Shown here one piece after another: positions 1 to 5,792 of a DNA stretch of 9,009 nucleotides. Position 1 is the stretch's first letter; every line of letters begins with the position of its first letter. The notes under the pieces were generated by a model. That model searched no databases. It saw nothing but the letters and a program-made list of their open reading frames with translations, and was not told where the DNA came from. This stretch comes from GCA-2731375 sp047518225 (GTDB lineage Bacteria > Pseudomonadota > Alphaproteobacteria > GCA-2731375). The stretch spans positions 1-9,009 of the forward strand of contig JAKZRK010000153.1 of assembly GCA_047518225.1 (NCBI GenBank), given 5' to 3'. Both the position numbers and the translations under genes were made by a program.

Positions 1-19
1 TCGGGAGATCCGTTCCGGT

Positions 20-415
20 TCAGGAGGCGCTCGACATCGCCGGAGATATCGCCGCCCGACCTAGGCCGAGCTTTACTCGGGGGATTGGGAGCACCCTAGA
101 TGTAGTGGGTATGGGTGACAACCGGATAGGCACGGAATAAATCAGATCGCCCTTTTCAGGTATTATTGGCATCGAGGCGAAGTCTTGCTCCACGCCCTGT
201 AGGCGTAGCGCGAGGCGTTCCCATTCCCTGATTTGTTCTGATGGCGCTTGAACACTGCGATTGCGGCCTCTTTTGAAGAATATTGCGGCGCTTTGTAACC
301 GCGCTTCGATGTCGTCTTGATCTGCTTCCGCCTTTAGCGTGATAGTTTTGAGGATGGTGGCCAGCATCTCGGCGGAGTAAGGCTCCCACCAATGTTCCTG
401 GCCGCCGTCAGCCAT
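20..415 (-). CDS. Hypothetical protein coupled to the integrase gene
   Basis: I do not recognise this 131-residue protein. Its start overlaps the integrase stop in the arrangement ATGGCTGA (8 bases shared), so it is probably translated by coupling from the same leftward transcript. No strong Shine-Dalgarno precedes the ATG; only a purine-rich GAAAGAG lies in the integrase 3' end. Residues 1-85 look like a normal soluble protein: a Trp-rich start (EHWWEPYS), then mostly charged helical sequence (ADQDDIEARLQSAAIFF, SEQIREWERLALRLQG). The last 35 or so residues (from PIRLSPIPTTSRVL) are Pro/Ser-rich and much less protein-like, so a late frameshift is possible. No signal peptide or membrane segment is seen. 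Small unknown genes next to an island integrase are common. The existence of a gene here is moderately likely; its function is unknown. Confidence 0.5.
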   Translation of the reverse strand: MADGGQEHWWEPYSAEMLATILKTITLKAEADQDDIEARLQSAAIFFKRGRNRSVQAPSEQIREWERLALRLQGVEQDFASMPIIPEKGDLIYSVPIRLSPIPTTSRVLPIPRVKLGLGRAAISPAMSSAS

Positions 416-1679
416 CGCTGGACTCTTTCTTCAGCGGAACAACATTGCTGGCAATGAGCGCGCCAAGGATGCGCCGCAGCTCTGCGGACCATGCGTCCAG
501 GGCATGGCGCTTTTCATCGAGATAACTGTGCTGGTCATAAACCGAACCAACACTGCTATCGGCATGGTTCAAGATGCGGTCGCGAATGAAGCGGGCAATG
601 CCCAGCCCGCCCATTTCGGTTGCTGCGGTCCGTCTCAGATCGTGCGGCGTGACATGCGCGATGATGATCTTGCCTTCGCCCGGCTCACCTTCTGCCTCTG
701 GATCCACGATATTATTGCGCAAGCCCTGGCCGACTGAATCGCCGCGCAGATGGGGCATTTTGCTGCGCCCACGGCCCGCTGGGAAAAGGTAATCTTCGCC
801 ACCTAGGGCCTCTATTTCGCCCAACAGTTCAAGGGCCAATTCAGACAACGGCACGACATGCGTACGCCCGGCCTTGTTGGTTGATGCCGGCTGCGTCCAA
901 ATCGCTTTTTCCTTGTCGATATGCCGCCTACGAAGGCTGACGATTTCGCTTTTGCGCTGCGCTGTCACCAATTGAAACTTGAGGGCCAATTGGGTGGCGT
1001 TCGTCATATCGGTGCCTGGCAAGCCACGCCAAAGCACGACGATTTCGTTTTCAGATAATGTCCGTTCCCGTTGCCTTTCAACGCCCCGTTTATCGATCCC
1101 CGTGACGGGGTTCATATCTACCAGCCCCTCGCTAATGCCAAAATTAAATAGCTTGCTCAACAAGGACTGAACCCGATTAGCAACGACGGGAGCGCCCCGG
1201 TCGCGGATTCCATTGAGCAGGGCCACAACGTCACGGCGGTTGACGCTAGCAGCTTTACGGCGTTTCCATTTCGGCAAGACATCCTTGTTTAAAAGGCGCC
1301 TATCCTCTTCGCCGCTCTTCTTTTTGACGGCGTGGCCGCCTAGGTATTCTCTAACCAACTCGCCAACCGTGGCCGCCTCGACATTGGCGCGTTTCTTTTG
1401 TTGGGCCTCCGCTGCCGGATCGCGGCCTTTGTCTTTTGCTCTTTGCGCCTCTGCCAAAGCTACCCGCGCATCGGATAGGCTCACGGCAGGATAGACGCCC
1501 AATTGCAGGCGACGAACCCGGCCCTCGAAATGATAACGATACGCCCAAGACTTTCTGCCTGATGGCGCAACACGGATAGCCAAACCCGACCTCGTAGGCT
1601 CTGGCACTTCAAAGCGTTGGGCCTTGGGCTTCAGCGTTACGATGTACCGATCAGTAAATTTTTTGGACTTTGGTGCCAT
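408..1679 (-). CDS. int: Tyrosine-type site-specific integrase, P4/DUF4102 family
   Basis: This 423-residue protein has the layout of P4-like island and prophage integrases. The N-terminal DUF4102 arm-binding domain covers about residues 8-90 (RYIVTLKPKAQRFEVPEPTR, then SGLAIRVAPSGRKSW and LQLGVYPAVSLSDAR). A core-binding SAM-like domain follows at about 103-195, then the catalytic domain. The catalytic set is complete: Arg242 in TAQRKSEI, Lys269 in TNKAGRTH, His346 and Arg349 in TPHDLRRTA, His372 in ILNHADSS and the nucleophile Tyr381, nine residues after His372 in VYDQHSYL. The length is typical. The start is fixed by an in-frame TGA two codons upstream. The upstream side lacks a clear Shine-Dalgarno, and a TATATA-like -10 lies at 1707-1702 on the minus strand. 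It should catalyse integration and excision of an element extending left of the window, with the attachment site on the side of its start codon. Confidence 0.96.
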   Translation of the reverse strand: MAPKSKKFTDRYIVTLKPKAQRFEVPEPTRSGLAIRVAPSGRKSWAYRYHFEGRVRRLQLGVYPAVSLSDARVALAEAQRAKDKGRDPAAEAQQKKRANVEAATVGELVREYLGGHAVKKKSGEEDRRLLNKDVLPKWKRRKAASVNRRDVVALLNGIRDRGAPVVANRVQSLLSKLFNFGISEGLVDMNPVTGIDKRGVERQRERTLSENEIVVLWRGLPGTDMTNATQLALKFQLVTAQRKSEIVSLRRRHIDKEKAIWTQPASTNKAGRTHVVPLSELALELLGEIEALGGEDYLFPAGRGRSKMPHLRGDSVGQGLRNNIVDPEAEGEPGEGKIIIAHVTPHDLRRTAATEMGGLGIARFIRDRILNHADSSVGSVYDQHSYLDEKRHALDAWSAELRRILGALIASNVVPLKKESSDG

Positions 1680-1699
1680 GGGTCACGCTATGGGTCACG
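1678..1699. repeat. Direct repeats at the integrase start codon
   Basis: The 10-mer ATGGGTCACG occurs at 1678-1687 and again at 1690-1699, a spacing of 12 bases, about one helical turn. The first copy includes two bases of the integrase start codon. On the integrase strand the motif reads CGTGACCCAT. The repeats sit where the transcript from the TATATA-like element at 1707-1702 would start. They are therefore candidates for an operator, or for integrase/excisionase arm-type sites. The repeats themselves are seen directly; the role is inferred. Confidence 0.5.
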
Positions 1700-1850
1700 T
1701 TTATATAGTGGCTTCACGCAAACGGCGGCGCACAGTCGCGAACGCCTACGGCACTATAACCACGTGGTTTCCCAATAGCAAAGGTGTTCAGTGGCGTTCG
1801 CCGAAGCCCGTTAATATTCAGCTACCCACTGATCGCCGATCATGGCATTC
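1700..1850. other. Probable element-chromosome junction (att region)
   Basis: This stretch separates the integrase start from the point where recognisable Sua5/YrdC sequence begins. It contains a 7-bp inverted pair (TATAGTG at 1704-1710, CACTATA at 1752-1758), a 9-bp inverted pair (GCGAACGCC at 1738-1746, GGCGTTCGC at 1793-1801) and a perfect 12-bp palindrome, AACCACGTGGTT, at 1758-1769. P4-type integrase genes usually have their start facing the attachment site, so the crossover core is expected here, most likely near 1820-1850 where Sua5 homology stops. No second copy of a core can be seen inside this window, and no tRNA end is present. The location is inferred, and the exact core is unknown. 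Confidence 0.4.
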
Positions 1851-2017
1851 AGTTTGCTCGCCGCCCGGCCCTTGGTCTCGAAGATGCGGGCCAGCGCCGC
1901 TTCCGAACCGCCGATCAGGGAATAGCCCACATCCATGGGCAATATGGCAATGCCGCCTTGCCGCAGCAGCGCAAAGGCCCGTTCGGCGTCGCCTTCGATA
2001 TCATAACGTCCCATCAT
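1811..2017 (-). pseudogene. Truncated Sua5/YciO/YrdC-family protein, N-terminal stub
   Basis: The 68-residue product has the N-terminus of the Sua5/YrdC fold: a helix (DAERAFALLRQ), the strand and glycine turn GGIAILPMDVGYSLIGG, and then IFETKGRAASKLNAMIGD, which carries the family K-x-R motif at Lys49-Arg51. Family members make threonylcarbamoyl-AMP for tRNA modification or transfer related carbamoyl groups, and run to about 180 residues or more. Here homology ends at about residue 62, followed by QWVAEY and a stop. Neither of the other two reading frames resumes the protein downstream. The start is Met-Met at 2017/2014 with a weak AGG nine bases upstream. The break faces the adjacent integrase, so the gene was probably interrupted by integration, with the remainder expected at the far end of the element. 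The glycine-loop wording (MDVGYSLIGG rather than the usual TDTVYGL) suggests a divergent branch rather than the housekeeping TsaC. Confidence 0.6.
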
Positions 2018-2085
2018 GGTATTTTGCGCCTATCTCCGCTATATTTCTGTCGGACATTCATTCCAAATTGATTAGGTATAGGTTG
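2018..2085. promoter_or_regulatory. Divergent intergenic region, Sua5-like stub / dioxygenase
   Basis: The 68 bases between two divergent starts are AT-richer than their surroundings and must hold the promoter of the rightward cluster if it is not read from further upstream. A TATATT lies at 2040-2045, and the end (ATTAGGTATAGGTTG) provides AGG triplets usable as a Shine-Dalgarno for the dioxygenase ATG at 2086. I see no convincing -35/-10 pair and no clear operator palindrome. The assignment rests mainly on gene orientation. Confidence 0.35.
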
Positions 2086-3168
2086 ATGAGCCTGGACGCC
2101 ATGGTTTCCCAATCCGACGATCTTCCATTTCGATTGACGCGCTATTCACCGACCATCGGCGGTGAGATCAGCGGCATCGATTTGAGCCGGCCATTGTCCG
2201 ATGGTCAGGTCGAGGGTATTCGCGCGGCGCTGTTGGAATGCAAGGTACTGTTTTTTCGCGATCAGGATATAACAACCGATCAGCATCTGGATTTCGCCCG
2301 TAACTTCGGTGAGTTGGAAGTTCATCCCTTTGCCCCCCACAAGGACGGCTTTCCGGAAATCCTGGCCATCACCCATGACCACGATCACCCTGGACAGGAA
2401 AATGGCTGGCACTCGGATGTGACCTGGCGGCAACAGCCTTCCTTGGGCTCGGTGCTGCGCTGCATCGAATGCCCGGCAATGGGCGGCGATACCCTCTTCG
2501 CCGATATGTACGCCGCCTTTGACGGTCTGCCGGAAGTGGTGCGGGAAAGGGTTGAAGGACGCCTGGCCCTGCACGATTTCGAAGGCTTCCGCGCCCGCCT
2601 GCGCAATCGCGGCGCGACGGCGGCGGAATTGGAGGAATTCAACAAGACCTATCCCAACCCTGAACACCCCGTGATCCGCAGCCATCCCGAGACCGGGCGC
2701 AAGGGCATCTATGTCAATGCCGCCTTTACCAAGCATATCATCGGCATGGAACCTGAAGAGAGCGAGCGCTTGCTGACCGTCCTGTACCGCCAGGCCGGCA
2801 TGCCCGAATATCAATGCCGCTTCCGCTGGGCCGCCAATTCCATCGCGTTTTGGGACAATCGCGCCTGCCAGCACTACGCCGCCTCGGACTACTGGCCGCA
2901 AAAGCGCCAGGTCGAAAGGGCGACGATCATCGGCGATACGCCTTTCTATAAAGCCGATGGACCGGTCACGGACATGGACGATAGCCCGTTTCGTGGCCGC
3001 ATCGAAAAACAGCGCCTGGGGAACCGGGGCCCAACCTGTTCAAATCCTAGGCGGTATCTATACGGCGTCCGTATTGTCGTATTAGACTGCTCATCTTCCT
3101 GGCGAATGGGGACCAGGCGGGCGGGGGCCCGTGGCTTCGCAGCAATAGGGATGCCAAATGGCAAATGA
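2086..3168 (+). CDS. TauD/TfdA-family Fe(II)/2-oxoglutarate dioxygenase
   Basis: The enzyme should couple oxidative decarboxylation of 2-oxoglutarate to hydroxylation, often with release, of a small acidic substrate. The iron triad is visible: His109 and Asp111 in GWHSDVTW and His263 in NRACQHYA. Arg274, eleven residues later, fits the 2-oxoglutarate salt bridge. Arg278 matches the TauD sulfonate-binding arginine, and His80 (EVHPFAPH) matches a TauD substrate-pocket histidine. The family core ends at about residue 288 (TIIGDTPFY). The remaining 72 residues, Arg-rich and unlike the family, run to a stop overlapping hyuA by 11 bases. One additional A in the A5 run at 3005-3009 would instead end the protein at 3050 with PGEPGPNLFKS, 321 residues, which looks more natural. 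The frame is open upstream to 1624, but that part is antisense to int and the Sua5 stub, so ATG 2086 is preferred (2101 is possible). The substrate is unknown. Confidence 0.88.
   Translation: MSLDAMVSQSDDLPFRLTRYSPTIGGEISGIDLSRPLSDGQVEGIRAALLECKVLFFRDQDITTDQHLDFARNFGELEVHPFAPHKDGFPEILAITHDHDHPGQENGWHSDVTWRQQPSLGSVLRCIECPAMGGDTLFADMYAAFDGLPEVVRERVEGRLALHDFEGFRARLRNRGATAAELEEFNKTYPNPEHPVIRSHPETGRKGIYVNAAFTKHIIGMEPEESERLLTVLYRQAGMPEYQCRFRWAANSIAFWDNRACQHYAASDYWPQKRQVERATIIGDTPFYKADGPVTDMDDSPFRGRIEKQRLGNRGPTCSNPRRYLYGVRIVVLDCSSSWRMGTRRAGARGFAAIGMPNGK
3060..3074. repeat. Short perfect inverted repeat before hyuA
   Basis: ATACGG and CCGTAT flank a 3-base centre (CGT), giving a 15-bp operator-like palindrome or a small hairpin. 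It lies within the doubtful C-terminal tail of the dioxygenase. If that gene really ends at 3050, the palindrome falls in a 107-base gap before hyuA and could be a regulator site. No T-run follows, so a terminator is unlikely. Confidence 0.3.
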
Positions 3169-5608
3169 CGGCAAGGGGCCAAATGATTGGTTCACGGAAC
3201 AGCTAACAGACCTGAAACAGGACTTGGGCCAGTTGGAAGAGAAGCTGCGCACGCCAAGCGGCCAAGGCGCAGGGGGACGGGATCGCCAGGGTGCCACCAC
3301 GTCGGCGCCGATCTCGCGGCCCCCGACCATTGCACCACCGCCATCAATTGCACCTACGCCCACCATCGCCCCACCGCATATCGCGCCACCAGACACGCCG
3401 GCATATAGGCCGCCGCCAACAGCGCCTGCCCCCCAAGCCCGCCAGGAATTGCCCAGGGAAGCGCCGGTCCAGGCCCGCCGCACCACGCCGGCGCCGGCCA
3501 CGACCGCCACCCTCACCAAACCGGCGCCACGGCCACGGTCAAGCCCTGCCGACGGCGGCTATCGTCTCGGTGTCGATGTGGGCGGCACCTTCACGGATCT
3601 TCTGCTGATCGATGAAGGCAGCAGCCACGCCTATACCGCGAAAGTACCCTCGACACCGGAAGATTCCGCACAGGGCGTGTTGAATGGGATCAATAAAATT
3701 TGCCTCGAAGCCGGCATAGAGCCCACCGCCATCGGCCGGGTCATGCACGGCACGACCGTGGCCACCAACACGGTGTTAACGGGCACCGGCGCCCTGGTCG
3801 GCCTGATCACCACCAGGGGCTATAAGCAGGTGTTGCAGATCGCGCGCTCTTATGTGCCGGGCGGCCTGGGCGGCTGGGTCATCTTCAACAAGCGCGATCC
3901 CCTGGCGCCACTGGAGCTGACCATCGAAGCCAACGAGCGCATGAGTGCCCTGGGCGAGGTGGTGGAGCCCCTGGACGAGGGGGCAATGGCGGAAAGCATT
4001 TCCAGTCTGAAAGGCAGCGGCGTCGAGGCCCTGACCGTCTCTCTGATCAACGCCTATGCCAATGGCGCCCATGAACAACGCATCCGCACCATCGCGGAAC
4101 AGGTCCTGCCCGGCATTCCCGTCTCCATATCATCGGAAGTGATACCCGAGATGTATGAATACGAACGGGCCGAGACCACGGTGGTCAATTCCTATATCCG
4201 GCCCGTGGTTTCGAAATATATCGAAAGCCTGGAGGCTGAATTGAACCAGCGCACGAACGGAGTGCAGTTGCACATTCTGCGTTCGGATGGCGGCCTGGCC
4301 TCGGCCGAGGCGGCCAAATTGGCGCCGGTCAAAATGTTGATGAGCGGCCCGGCGGGCGGTGTCTCGGGCGCTATCTGGATCGCCAAGCAGGCCGGTTACG
4401 AAAACCTTTTGACCTTCGATATGGGCGGTACGTCAACGGACGTGGCGCTGATCGAAGGCGGCGTGGCGCGGACCCGGCGGGAAACCCGGGTGGCCGATGT
4501 CACCGTGCGCGCCTCCTCCATCGACGTGCGTACGGTTGGCGCGGGGGGCGGTTCCATCGCCTATGTACCGGAATTGACCAAGGCCCTGCGCGTCGGCCCG
4601 CAAAGCGCGGGCGCGGAGCCGGGCCCGGCCGCCTATGGCAAGGGCGGGGATGAACCCACCGTGACCGATGCCAACGTGGTGCTGGGCTATCTGCCGTCGG
4701 GGGCCCGCCTGGGCGGCGATATGCAACTAGATTTCGCCGCCGCCGAACGGGCCATGGACAAGGTGGCCAATGCCATGGGACTGGGCCTCAGGGAAGCGGC
4801 GGAAGGCATCATCAATATCGTCAACGAAAACATGTTTGGCGCCCTGCGTCTGGTCTCGGTCGAACAGGGCTATGACCCCAGGGATTTCGCCCTGATCGGA
4901 TTTGGCGGCGCCGGGCCGCTGCACGCCAATGCCCTGGGCAGGTTGATGAACAGTTGGCCGGTGCTGATCCCGCCCGGCCCGGGGGTGTTGTGCGCCTATG
5001 GCGATGCCACCACGCGGGTGCGGGATGAAGCCTCGCGCACCTTTGTCCGCCGTTTTGAAGATACCTCGGACGGGGAAGTGCGGGGTATTCTAGAGGAACT
5101 GGCCGAAATGGCCGCCCACACCCTGGATAACGAAGGGGTGGCGCGGTCGGAACAGTCCGCGCTGTACCAGATCGATTTGCGGTATGCGGGCCAGGCCATG
5201 CAGTTGACGGTGGATATGACGCCCGAGGATTACGGCAGCGGCGGTCTGACGGCCGCCGGGAAACGGTTCAATGCGTTGCACGAACAGATGTTCACTTTCG
5301 CCCTGGAAACCGGGCACGAACTTTACAACCTGCGCGCCCTGGTGCAGGGCCAGGAAAGCACGGCCAAGGCGGAGGTCCTGGCGGCGGGAAGCAGCGATCC
5401 TTCCGCCGCCGTCTATCTGGATACCAGCGTCTACGTGGATGGCCGGGACCAACCGGCCAAGATCTATGACCGCGGCCAGTTGCTGGCGGGCAACCGCATT
5501 GCCGGTCCGGCAATCGTCACGGAAATGGACGCCACGACCCTGATCCTGCCCGGCCATGACGGCGAGGTCGACGCGGTGGGCAATATATTGATACGGCCGG
5601 CAACCTGA
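3158..5608 (+). CDS. hyuA: HyuA-type hydantoinase/oxoprolinase subunit with extra N-terminal region
   Basis: This is the ATP-binding half of a two-subunit hydantoinase/5-oxoprolinase/acetone-carboxylase-type enzyme. Family members use ATP to activate a lactam, imide or ketone. The catalytic part begins at about residue 135 and has the actin-like ATPase motifs: GVDVGGTFTDLLLID (138-152), MHGTTVATN (196-204), RSDGGL (375-380), SGPAGGVSGA (396-405), FDMGGTSTDVA (420-430), VGAGGGS (460-466), AGAEPGPAAYG (484-494) and GFGGAGPLHA (581-590). These 682 residues are a normal family length. Residues 1-134 are extra: F12, L16, L19, L23, L26 and L30 follow a 4-3 heptad (short coiled coil), then comes a Pro/Ala/Thr-rich linker with four IAP units at 58-77. 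The ATG has AGGG seven bases upstream, and no ATG exists between it and the core, so the extension belongs to the gene as read. The start overlaps the dioxygenase by 11 bases; HyuB lies downstream. The substrate is undetermined. Confidence 0.93.
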   Translation: MANDGKGPNDWFTEQLTDLKQDLGQLEEKLRTPSGQGAGGRDRQGATTSAPISRPPTIAPPPSIAPTPTIAPPHIAPPDTPAYRPPPTAPAPQARQELPREAPVQARRTTPAPATTATLTKPAPRPRSSPADGGYRLGVDVGGTFTDLLLIDEGSSHAYTAKVPSTPEDSAQGVLNGINKICLEAGIEPTAIGRVMHGTTVATNTVLTGTGALVGLITTRGYKQVLQIARSYVPGGLGGWVIFNKRDPLAPLELTIEANERMSALGEVVEPLDEGAMAESISSLKGSGVEALTVSLINAYANGAHEQRIRTIAEQVLPGIPVSISSEVIPEMYEYERAETTVVNSYIRPVVSKYIESLEAELNQRTNGVQLHILRSDGGLASAEAAKLAPVKMLMSGPAGGVSGAIWIAKQAGYENLLTFDMGGTSTDVALIEGGVARTRRETRVADVTVRASSIDVRTVGAGGGSIAYVPELTKALRVGPQSAGAEPGPAAYGKGGDEPTVTDANVVLGYLPSGARLGGDMQLDFAAAERAMDKVANAMGLGLREAAEGIINIVNENMFGALRLVSVEQGYDPRDFALIGFGGAGPLHANALGRLMNSWPVLIPPGPGVLCAYGDATTRVRDEASRTFVRRFEDTSDGEVRGILEELAEMAAHTLDNEGVARSEQSALYQIDLRYAGQAMQLTVDMTPEDYGSGGLTAAGKRFNALHEQMFTFALETGHELYNLRALVQGQESTAKAEVLAAGSSDPSAAVYLDTSVYVDGRDQPAKIYDRGQLLAGNRIAGPAIVTEMDATTLILPGHDGEVDAVGNILIRPAT

Positions 5609-5618
5609 GGAGCGGAGC

Positions 5619-5789
5619 ATGCGGATCGATTTCCATAGCAAACATCCGCCCATGGATGCCCGGATCAAGTCCGGGCATGACGGCGCATCTGGCCGTGACG
5701 GCATTGTAGCGCCCGCCGCTTCCCGCCTTCCCTCATTGCCGGGCTTGACCCGGCAATCCAACCAGTTAGCCACGCCAGACGAGGTCTAA
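5619..5789 (+). CDS. 56-residue ORF in the hyuA-hyuB gap, partly repeat-derived
   Basis: An ATG ten bases after the hyuA stop has an excellent Shine-Dalgarno (AGGAG at 5608-5612, spacer 6) and opens 56 codons, ending in TAA at 5787-5789. The frame is the same as hyuB, and only GCC separates the TAA from the hyuB ATG. About a third of the ORF is the two palindromic repeats, which read as MDARIKSGHDG and PSLPGLTRQSNQ, sequences familiar as translations of such repeats. It has no Cys, so it is not the zinc-binding gamma subunit of acetone carboxylases. I see no domain. It may be a real microprotein, a leader that carries ribosomes across the gap to hyuB, or a chance open frame. The initiation signal is seen directly; expression is inferred. 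Confidence 0.35.
   Translation: MRIDFHSKHPPMDARIKSGHDGASGRDGIVAPAASRLPSLPGLTRQSNQLATPDEV
5653..5683 (+). repeat. Palindromic intergenic repeat, copy 1
   Basis: A 31-base unit contains a perfect 9-bp stem, ATGCCCGGA (5656-5664) with TCCGGGCAT (5670-5678), around the loop TCAAG. It matches 24 of 31 bases of copy 2 read on the other strand. From memory, this is a common kind of alphaproteobacterial palindromic repeat; I cannot search to name the family. Confidence 0.75.
5730..5760 (-). repeat. Palindromic intergenic repeat, copy 2, inverted
   Basis: The perfect 9-bp stem ATTGCCGGG (5735-5743) with CCCGGCAAT (5749-5757) encloses the loop CTTGA, the complement of the copy 1 loop, so the two copies face each other about 46 bases apart. 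Of the seven differences from copy 1, six form three compensatory base-pair changes within the stem, so the fold is kept while the sequence changes. Each copy can fold alone, or the two can pair with each other. Confidence 0.75.
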
Positions 5790-5792
5790 GCC

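Noticed and set aside
66..80. Small hairpin CCGAG-CTTTA-CTCGG
   Set aside because: A stem of only 5 bp without a T-run on either strand; likely chance in GC-rich DNA.
1624..2085. Upstream open extension of the dioxygenase frame (about 154 codons)
   Set aside because: It is antisense to the integrase N-terminus and to the Sua5/YrdC stub, has no family similarity, and the TauD core begins right after ATG 2086.
2146..2901. 251-codon open frame on the minus strand
   Set aside because: It lies fully opposite the dioxygenase core and reads as a mirror of its codons, with no recognisable domain.
3091..3519. Gly/Ala/Val-rich 142-codon minus-strand frame
   Set aside because: It is the complement of the Pro/Ala-rich linker of HyuA, which explains its composition.
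5090..5773. 227-codon minus-strand frame spanning the hyuA end and the gap
   Set aside because: Its start region is the translation of the two palindromic repeats and the remainder is antisense to hyuA.
5619..5789. Idea that the gap ORF is an acetone carboxylase gamma subunit
   Set aside because: It is far too short and has no cysteines, whereas the gamma subunit is a zinc-binding protein roughly three times as long.
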